DNA of 10,984 nucleotides, taken from the NCBI GenBank assembly GCA_016875975.1, contig VGOF01000034.1, forward strand, positions 1 to 10,984. Reading direction: 5' to 3'. Numbering within the stretch: position 1 is the stretch's first letter; each line of letters starts with the position of its first letter. This document shows, in pieces, positions 6,558 to 10,984 of this stretch. The notes beneath the pieces were generated by a model. It saw only the letters and a program-made list of their open reading frames with translations, was not told the DNA's origin and searched no databases. The translations under genes were made by a program, and so were the position numbers. The DNA is from Chloroflexota bacterium. Its GTDB lineage: Bacteria > Chloroflexota > Dehalococcoidia > GIF9 > UBA5629.

Positions 6558-7991
6558 CTACTTCTGGTTCTTCTGCCGTGCCATGACAGAGAGCCATAAG
6601 GCCAGGCCGCCGATGACTGCGCCCAGAATGTAGGCATTGCGAAAGCCGCCGAGGAGCACCTCGGTGGGAATTGCTGCCCTGGTCAGACTGGTTTCAGCTT
6701 GTGCATGTGGTATAACGGAAGAGAACAGGGTCTCGAACAGGGCCACACCGATTATCATCCCCAGATGTTGTACCGTTCGGTATACTGCTGACGCTATACC
6801 CTGCCTCTCTTGTGGGACTATGCTCATCACCTGGTTGTTGTTAGGTGCAATGAAGGAGGCGTAGGATATTGCCATCCAGGCCATGAAGATGATGGCTGGT
6901 AGAATTCCTGGACGTGCTAGGGCAAAGATGAGGAAAACGCAGGCTAGGGTTGCCGAGGCCATGCCGGATGAGCACAGTGTGCCGGGTTTGATTCTGTCTG
7001 AAAGGCGTCCCATGAAAGGTGACACAATCACGTATACTACAGAGTAAACCATAATGACCAAGCCGGCAACGTTTGGCGTCAATCCCTTGACTAGCATCAG
7101 GTAGAAGGGCATGAGGAAATTATTGCCTGCATAGAGCGCAAAGGCGGCGAACATGGCCAGGGCGGCATACTTGAATGCCCCCAGTTGGAAAAGGCTCAGG
7201 TCCAACATCGGCTCCGGGCATCTCTTTTCCCAGACGAAGAATATGGCCAGTAATAAAGCGGCAGCAGCGAAAAGGGACAGGATTAGTGGCGAGGTCCAGC
7301 CAGATTCCTGCCCTCGGTTAATGGCGTAGACCAAGAGGGAGAGGCCGAAGAAGCTGAGCAGGGCGCCTGGCAGGTCAAATCGGGAGCCCGGTTCTTTGCC
7401 TGCGCCCTGTGTCATGTCCTTGGGCAGCACTCTGATTGAAACGATGGCAGCTATGATACCCACCGGCACGTTTACCAGGAACACCCAGTGCCAGCTAAGC
7501 CAGGCAGTGATGAAGCCGCCCAGAGGTGCTCCCAGGGCAATACCCAGCCCTGAGCTCAATGCGAGGATGCCGAATGCCCAGCCCTTGCGGTGCTCTGGCA
7601 GATACCTGGCGATTATCGCCGTGCCGACGCCATAGAGTATGGCACCGCCAAAGCCCTGGATGCACCGTGAACCGATCAGCAATGCCAGGCTAGGCGAGAC
7701 ACCGCAGAAAAAGGAACCTATGACGAACAGACAGAATCCCAGAATGAAAATTCTGTTGAACCCGAATCTATCGCCCAGTTTCCCAAATATGGGCAGAGTG
7801 CTGCTCAGAACCAGGAGGTAGGCCAGAGTGACATAGACTACGCTGCCGGTGCTGACGTTGAAGTAGTGGGCAATGGTCGGCAGTGAGATATTGACGATGT
7901 AGTCATCGAGGACGACCATGAATGCAGCGAAGGCTACAGTGATAGTTATCCAGCGCTGTTGAGAAATGCTGGCTATAGTGTTATCTGCCAT
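6558..7991 (-). CDS. MFS efflux transporter, DHA2 (EmrB/QacA) family, 14 TM
   Basis: Inner-membrane proton-drug antiporter of the major facilitator superfamily, 477 residues. I count 14 hydrophobic segments, the number typical of DHA2 proteins. The DHA2 signature in helix 1 reads LDDYIVNISLP (28-38), motif A in loop 2-3 is GKLGDRFGFNR (70-80), motif B RCIQGFGGAILYG is at about 109-121, and motif C in helix 5 is GLGIALGAPLGG (148-159). The ATG at 7991 has no evident Shine-Dalgarno, but helix 1 begins about 15 residues later, so no later start fits. It converges on the sulfur-carrier gene (25 bases apart) and is divergent from the 51-residue gene. No membrane-fusion partner gene is adjacent. 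The substrate cannot be predicted. Confidence 0.93.
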   Translation of the reverse strand: MADNTIASISQQRWITITVAFAAFMVVLDDYIVNISLPTIAHYFNVSTGSVVYVTLAYLLVLSSTLPIFGKLGDRFGFNRIFILGFCLFVIGSFFCGVSPSLALLIGSRCIQGFGGAILYGVGTAIIARYLPEHRKGWAFGILALSSGLGIALGAPLGGFITAWLSWHWVFLVNVPVGIIAAIVSIRVLPKDMTQGAGKEPGSRFDLPGALLSFFGLSLLVYAINRGQESGWTSPLILSLFAAAALLLAIFFVWEKRCPEPMLDLSLFQLGAFKYAALAMFAAFALYAGNNFLMPFYLMLVKGLTPNVAGLVIMVYSVVYVIVSPFMGRLSDRIKPGTLCSSGMASATLACVFLIFALARPGILPAIIFMAWMAISYASFIAPNNNQVMSIVPQERQGIASAVYRTVQHLGMIIGVALFETLFSSVIPHAQAETSLTRAAIPTEVLLGGFRNAYILGAVIGGLALWLSVMARQKNQK

Positions 7992-8013
7992 ATTAGGCCG
8001 TCAAGGTATTGGC

Positions 8014-8031
8014 AGCAATCTTACCATTGCT
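8014..8031. promoter_or_regulatory. Dyad AGCAAT-N6-ATTGCT, possible operator
   Basis: A perfect 6-base inverted repeat with a 6-base spacer lies 23 bases upstream of the MFS start codon, in the 166-base divergent region. Efflux genes of this family are often controlled by TetR- or MarR-type repressors that bind such dyads, but no regulator gene is in the window. It could equally be a chance palindrome. Confidence 0.25.
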
Positions 8032-8114
8032 CAATATGTTTTGGAAGCTACTAACCAGATTTTTATTCGACTATCGGGAAAAAAGGCTGTATCATAATGC
8101 GCATTGATGGTCGT

Positions 8115-8132
8115 GCGGGCTGATAGGCCCGC
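8115..8132 (+). promoter_or_regulatory. GC-rich hairpin in leader of the 51-residue gene
   Basis: GCGGGC (8115-8120) and GCCCGC (8127-8132) form a perfect 6-base stem with a 6-base loop, ending 10 bases before the AAGGAGGT. No T tract follows, so it is not a typical terminator. It may stabilise the message or modulate translation. A CATAAT at 8093-8098 could be the -10 element, but I see no matching -35. Confidence 0.35.
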
Positions 8133-8142
8133 GAACTGTTAT

Positions 8143-8150
8143 AAGGAGGT
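8143..8150 (+). promoter_or_regulatory. Perfect ribosome binding site of the 51-residue gene
   Basis: AAGGAGGT lies 7 bases before the ATG at 8158. It fixes that start over an in-frame ATG at 8104, and is the strongest sign that the small frame is a real gene. Confidence 0.8.
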
Positions 8151-8157
8151 AGTATCT

Positions 8158-8313
8158 ATGAAGATAGTGAAGCTGTGCAAAGAGGGTTCTTGCTGTCCTG
8201 AGGTCAGGGTCACTGAGTCCCAGGTGGAAATCGGCGAGAAGGACAACGTCTGCGTCCTGACCACTGCCCAGTGGGAGATACTCAGGGCGAAGGTGCTTAA
8301 CGGCGAACTGTAG
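8158..8313 (+). CDS. Small cysteine-containing protein, function unknown (51 aa)
   Basis: I do not recognise this 51-residue protein well enough to assign a function. It opens MKIVKLCKEGSCCPEV, with cysteines at 7, 12 and 13 and a fourth at 32 (DNVCVL). A C-terminal half rich in T, W39, L and K ends in NGEL. Four cysteines in 51 residues, with a C-x4-CC cluster, would suit metal or Fe-S binding or a redox role, but none is proven. There is no signal peptide or membrane segment. Reality is supported by the perfect AAGGAGGT at ideal spacing and by a leader with a GC-rich hairpin. It is divergent from the MFS gene and 240 bases upstream of the MOSC gene on the same strand, separated from it by a repeat element, so it is probably its own unit. 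Confidence 0.75.
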   Translation: MKIVKLCKEGSCCPEVRVTESQVEIGEKDNVCVLTTAQWEILRAKVLNGEL

Positions 8314-8380
8314 AGCGGAAAGCCTGTTGCTCGGGCCGACCTGGTGGTCATTGACTATTTATGATGTCATTGTTGGCATT

Positions 8381-8505
8381 TCTCGTTCTGTCATTCTGAC
8401 CCTGAACGAAGTGAAGGGGGAGAATCTCATGATTCTGCCTCACCGGCGAGATTCTTCGGTCGCCCCGATAGAATCGGGGATCCCTCAAGGATGACAGCGA
8501 GAGCA
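8381..8505. repeat. Nested inverted-repeat element (intergenic, REP/MITE-like)
   Basis: Outer arms TCTCGTTCTGTCATTCT (8381-8397) and the imperfect complement around 8489-8505 enclose AGAATCTC (8421-8428) facing GAGATTCT (8448-8455), and a perfect hairpin CCCCGAT-AGA-ATCGGGG (8463-8479). The stretch has no usable reading frame. Its wording (GTCATTCTGA...GAACGAAGTGAA...GAGATTCTTCGGTCG...GGATGACA) matches a style of dispersed intergenic repeat that I recall from Chloroflexota and other environmental anaerobes. It fills most of the 240-base gap between the 51-residue gene and the MOSC gene and could fold strongly in RNA. Confidence 0.7.
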
Positions 8506-8532
8506 AGATAGTCACCCCTTCAGTGGAAGGAT

Positions 8533-8542
8533 TCGCAATGAC
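8533..8542 (-). repeat. Remnant of the GTCATTGCGA repeat
   Basis: TCGCAATGAC here is the exact complement of GTCATTGCGA, also found at 10764-10773 in the other repeat-filled gap. It ends 11 bases before the MOSC start codon, so the leader of that operon appears to be built from repeat sequence. Confidence 0.5.
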
Positions 8543-8553
8543 GTGTGGGTCTG

Positions 8554-8997
8554 ATGGCTAAAATAATTGCAGTCTGCCGCAGCGACAACAAAGGGGTGCC
8601 GAAGCAGGACATCGGCGAAGGCCTGTTTCGTGAGGAATACGGCCTTGAGAACGATGCTCATGCCGATTGCTGCTCTCACCGGCAGGTAAGCTTGCTGGCC
8701 ATGGAGAGCATCGAAAAGATGCGTAAGCTGGGACTGGATGTCAAGCCCGGCGACTTTGCTGAGAACTTGACCACTGAGGGGATAGCGCTGGTTTCTCTCC
8801 CCGTAGGTACCAGAGTGGCTGTGGGTGCGGAAGTTGTCCTGGAAATAAGCCAGATAGGTAAAGAATGTCATACCGGCTGCGCTATCATGCGTCAGGTGGG
8901 CAAGTGTATCATGCCTAAGGAGGGGGTGTTTGCCAGGGTGGTGCGGGGGGGGAAAGTCAGGCGCGGAGATGAGATAGGGGAAGTAAGAGATGGATGA
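8554..8997 (+). CDS. MOSC domain protein
   Basis: Stand-alone MOSC (molybdenum cofactor sulfurase C-terminal) domain, 147 residues from the ATG at 8554. An in-frame GTG at 8545 would add three residues, and neither start has a good ribosome binding site. Family features are visible: GLENDAHA...RQVSLL (30-48), where relatives have G-x-x-GD-x-H, then PGDFAENLTTEG (65-76), and the conserved cysteine C105 in GKECHTGC, with C109 and C118 nearby. MOSC proteins are thought to carry sulfur or bind the molybdenum cofactor through that Cys. The gene overlaps fdhD by 8 bases, so the two are co-translated and probably act together on a molybdenum or tungsten enzyme. The Gly-to-Asn change in the usual GD pair (N33-D34) is unusual. 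Confidence 0.88.
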   Translation: MAKIIAVCRSDNKGVPKQDIGEGLFREEYGLENDAHADCCSHRQVSLLAMESIEKMRKLGLDVKPGDFAENLTTEGIALVSLPVGTRVAVGAEVVLEISQIGKECHTGCAIMRQVGKCIMPKEGVFARVVRGGKVRRGDEIGEVRDG

Positions 8998-9781
8998 GGA
9001 GACCGAAAGGCTATCTGTCCTCAGGATCACTGAGCAGGACAGGAACGAAGTCGAGGACTTGGTCGTCAGGGAATTCCCTCTGACTATTTTCCTGGATGGC
9101 CAGGAGCTGGTAACTCTTCTGTGTTCTCCTACAAATCTCAAGTATCTGGCTGTCGGGTTTCTTCTTTCCGAAGGGCTGGTACATGGCAAAGACGATGTCA
9201 AAGACATAACAGTTGACAGCCAGAAGGGTGTGGTGCATGTTGATACTTCAGGGGGCAAGGAGCTGGCCAAGGAGCTTCTGTTCAAGCGCATGATAACTTC
9301 GGGCTGTGGCAGGGGGGCGACTTTCTATAACGTAGCTGATGTCCAGGGGAAGGTAAAAGTGGAATCCCGGATTAGGATATCAGCCTCTGAAGTTTTTGCC
9401 CTGGTTAAAGAGTTCCAACACCGTTCCCAGGTCTTCAGGACAACCGGTGGCGTTCACAGCGCTGCTTTATGTGACACGAAGAATATCCTGGTTTTCGGCG
9501 AGGACATAGGCAGGCACAACGCCATTGACAAAATCTTGGGGGAATGTCTTTTGAATGATATTCCAGTAGACGACCGCATAATAGTTACCAGCGGCAGGGT
9601 CTCCTCTGAGATATTGCTTAAGGTGAATAAGAGAAATATCCCTATACTAATCTCCAAGTCGGCTCCCACTGACCAGGGTGTTAAGCTGGCCAAAAGTCTG
9701 GGTGTGACCCTGGTGGGCTTTGTCCGTGGTAAAAAGATGAATGTCTATGCTCACGAATGGAGAATTGTGAGCGATGAATGA
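8990..9781 (+). CDS. fdhD: Formate dehydrogenase accessory sulfurtransferase FdhD
   Basis: FdhD passes sulfur from a cysteine desulfurase to the molybdenum cofactor of formate dehydrogenase, a step needed for its activity. The 263 residues cover the full family length. Visible landmarks are the early REFPLTIFLDGQEL (27-40), YLAVGFLLSEGL (52-63), the active loop TSGCGRG (103-109), FRTTGGVHSAAL (about 148-159), GEDIGRHNAIDKILG and VTSGRVSSE in the second half. The loop has a single cysteine, C106. In the E. coli protein it is CxxC, and here the second position is Gly (G109). The start ATG overlaps the MOSC stop by 8 bases, with AGGGG 9 bases upstream, and the stop overlaps nadA by 8 bases. No formate dehydrogenase gene is in the window, so the client lies elsewhere. 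Confidence 0.93.
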   Translation: MDEETERLSVLRITEQDRNEVEDLVVREFPLTIFLDGQELVTLLCSPTNLKYLAVGFLLSEGLVHGKDDVKDITVDSQKGVVHVDTSGGKELAKELLFKRMITSGCGRGATFYNVADVQGKVKVESRIRISASEVFALVKEFQHRSQVFRTTGGVHSAALCDTKNILVFGEDIGRHNAIDKILGECLLNDIPVDDRIIVTSGRVSSEILLKVNKRNIPILISKSAPTDQGVKLAKSLGVTLVGFVRGKKMNVYAHEWRIVSDE

Positions 9782-10697
9782 CCGAGAAGCCGAGCTGCGG
9801 GACAAAATCCTGGGCTTGAAGAAAAAGAGAAACGCTGTCATCCTGGTGCACAACTACCAGTTGGGCGAGGTGCAGGACATCGGCGATTTTATCGGCGATT
9901 CGCTGGAATTGAGTCAGAATGCGGCCAGGACCGATGCTGATGTCATCGTGTTCTGTGGCGTTCACTTTATGGCGGAGACGGCTTCTATCATCTGTCCTAG
10001 CAAGACCGTATTGCTGCCGGAGATACATGCCGGCTGCCCCATGGCTAACATGATTACGGCTGAGGCCCTGCGCGCCAGGAAAAAAGAGCATCCTGGGGTT
10101 CCGGTGGTGTGCTACATCAACTCCTCGGCGGCAGTGAAAGCGGAGTCGGATGTCTGCTGCACTTCTGCCAATGCGGTCAAGGTGGTGGAGAGCGTGGATG
10201 CAGGCGAGGTACTTTTTGTACCCGACCAGTACCTGGGGCATTATGTTTCCACTAAGACGAATAAAAAGTTCATCCTCTGGCCTGGCTTTTGCCCCACGCA
10301 TGCGCGGATACGGCCGGAGCATATTGCTCAGGCTAAACGGGAATATCCCAATGCGGTTGTGGTGGTTCACCCAGAGTGCAAGCCAGATGTGATAGCGGTG
10401 GCAGACCAGGTTTTCAGCACCAGTGGCATGATTCGGTTTGCCCAGCGAGATGATGTAAAAGAGATGATTGTGGGCACGGAGGTGGGGATTATCCATCGGC
10501 TGAGGAAGGAAAATCCGGGCAAGAAATTCATCCCTGTTTCGGAGCAGGCCGTTTGCCCCAACATGAAGTTGATAAACCTGGAAAAGGTGTTGTGGTCGTT
10601 GGAGGAGATGCAGCCGGAGGTGAAGGTGCCTGAGGGCATCCGCGTTAAGGCTATTGCTGCCGTGGACAAGATGCTGGCTATAGGCAGAAGCCAGTGA
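9774..10697 (+). CDS. nadA: Quinolinate synthase NadA (4Fe-4S)
   Basis: Condenses iminoaspartate with dihydroxyacetone phosphate to quinolinate in NAD synthesis. The 307-residue length fits the short NadA class of thermophiles and anaerobes. The three cluster ligands are C88 (AGCPMAN), C173 (PGFCPTH) and C261 (AVCPNMK). Substrate-site residues include HNYQ (26-29), GVHFMAETA (62-70), CYINSSA (113-119) with the catalytic Tyr, and VHPEC (198-202). The ATG lies inside the fdhD end (8-base overlap, ATGAATGA), with GGAG 11 bases upstream. No nadB or nadC is adjacent, though either could lie elsewhere. Coupling with fdhD and MOSC may reflect shared need for sulfur transfer or simple co-expression. 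Confidence 0.96.
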   Translation: MNDREAELRDKILGLKKKRNAVILVHNYQLGEVQDIGDFIGDSLELSQNAARTDADVIVFCGVHFMAETASIICPSKTVLLPEIHAGCPMANMITAEALRARKKEHPGVPVVCYINSSAAVKAESDVCCTSANAVKVVESVDAGEVLFVPDQYLGHYVSTKTNKKFILWPGFCPTHARIRPEHIAQAKREYPNAVVVVHPECKPDVIAVADQVFSTSGMIRFAQRDDVKEMIVGTEVGIIHRLRKENPGKKFIPVSEQAVCPNMKLINLEKVLWSLEEMQPEVKVPEGIRVKAIAAVDKMLAIGRSQ

Positions 10698-10703
10698 GGT
10701 AAA

Positions 10704-10894
10704 TCAAAAATCAAAATGCAAAATGACAAGTCAAAAATCAAAATGCACTGTGACTCCTACCCGGTCATTGCGAGTTTTTCCGCTGAAGGACGTGGCAATC
10801 TCTTTGGTTTGCCCTCAGCTATGAAATCTACACATCGCCAAGAATTTTTGAATTCTAACCTGTGCCTTTAAGTTTTAGTTTTTAATTTTGACTT
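10704..10894. repeat. Composite intergenic repeat after nadA
   Basis: TCAAAAATCAAAATGCA occurs twice (10704-10720 and 10731-10747). AAGTCAAAA at 10728-10736 is mirrored by TTTTGACTT at 10886-10894, so AT-rich arms enclose a central piece reading GTCATTGCGAG (10764-10774) and GACGTGGCAATCTC (10789-10802). Both halves look like dispersed repeats. The gap of about 200 bases between nadA and cutA has no gene. No promoter for cutA stands out. Confidence 0.6.
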
Positions 10895-10901
10895 ATCGGT
10901 G

Positions 10902-10984
10902 ATGAAAGAGATGGGCAAGGTGGTTGTCTTGGTCACTGCCAGCTCGCAGGAGGAGGCTCAGAAAATAGCCGACTTGCTGCTGGA
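10902..10984 (+). CDS. cutA: CutA1-type divalent cation tolerance protein, 3' end missing
   Basis: The frame from ATG 10902 (or the in-frame ATG 10911) reads MKEMGKVVVLVTASSQEEAQ and continues KIADLLLE to the window edge. The beta strand VVVLVTA followed by S-x-EEA-x-KIA-x-LL is the N-terminus of the CutA1 family, small trimeric ferredoxin-fold proteins linked to metal tolerance, whose exact role is unsettled. Only about 27 of the usual 100-110 residues are present. Neither start has a strong ribosome binding site, and the diagnostic downstream motifs lie outside the window, so the call rests on the N-terminus alone. Confidence 0.7.
   Translation, partial: MKEMGKVVVLVTASSQEEAQKIADLLL

Noticed and set aside
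7990..8018. TTGCTG-N17-TAATAT as MFS promoter on the minus strand
   Set aside because: The -10 overlaps the start codon, so transcription would begin inside the gene, and no later start would keep helix 1 intact.
8104..8157. 18-residue N-terminal extension of the 51-residue protein
   Set aside because: It would place the hairpin and the perfect AAGGAGGT inside coding sequence; the ATG at 8158 is far better supported.
8463..8479. CCCCGAT/ATCGGGG hairpin as an intrinsic terminator of the 51-residue gene
   Set aside because: The stem is good, but no T tract follows on either strand, and it sits inside the larger nested repeat, 150 bases after the stop codon.
8512..9291. Minus-strand open frame of 259 codons
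   Set aside because: Antisense to the MOSC gene and the first part of fdhD; no family resemblance and no ribosome binding site.
9681..10496. Minus-strand open frame of 271 codons
   Set aside because: Antisense to nadA, where cluster cysteines and catalytic motifs are all intact on the plus strand.
10704..10747. Possible CRISPR array from the repeated 17-mer
   Set aside because: Only two copies, 10 bases apart, AT-rich and low in complexity, with mirrored arms farther on; this fits a dispersed intergenic repeat, not an array.

Overview
The window (10,984 bases, about half G+C) reads as a slice of bacterial chromosome, mostly housekeeping and cofactor genes, with no prophage, CRISPR array, transposase, rRNA or tRNA that I can see. 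The protein sequences, the molybdenum/formate-dehydrogenase maturation genes and the dispersed intergenic repeats (GTCATTGCGAG...GTGGCAATCTC type, and AT-rich TCAAAAATCAAAATGCA type) suggest an uncultured anaerobe of the Chloroflexota, perhaps class Dehalococcoidia. That placement is a moderate-confidence impression from memory of the families, not a computed result.

Layout from left to right. The 3' part of dinB (DNA polymerase IV, plus strand, start cut off by the window edge) is followed by ilvE (branched-chain aminotransferase, plus). Next comes a minus-strand block in transcription order rel (ppGpp synthetase/hydrolase) - rpsT (ribosomal protein S20, TTG start behind a perfect Shine-Dalgarno) - class II aldolase. 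rel is divergent from a plus-strand pair: a MoeB/ThiF-type E1-like adenylyltransferase overlapping by 4 bases a MoaD/ThiS/CysO-type sulfur carrier ending in Gly-Gly. A convergent minus-strand gene encodes a 14-helix DHA2-type drug efflux transporter. Divergent from it is a 51-residue cysteine-containing protein of unknown function with a perfect ribosome binding site. A 240-base gap made largely of nested inverted repeats precedes a tightly overlapping plus-strand operon, MOSC protein - fdhD - nadA (two 8-base overlaps). A second repeat-filled gap of about 200 bases leads to the start of a cutA-type gene that runs off the right edge.

Functional threads. Several products handle sulfur, molybdenum or Fe-S chemistry: the E1-like enzyme and its sulfur carrier, the MOSC protein, FdhD (sulfur transfer to the molybdenum cofactor of formate dehydrogenase) and NadA (a 4Fe-4S enzyme of NAD synthesis). 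Rel and S20 couple nutrient stress to ribosome production. I found no convincing undescribed multi-gene system. The leads most worth checking are the unknown 51-residue protein, the CysO-like character of the sulfur carrier with its shortened E1 partner, the missing second cysteine in FdhD, the TTG-initiated rpsT behind rel, and the repeat element abutting the MOSC gene start.
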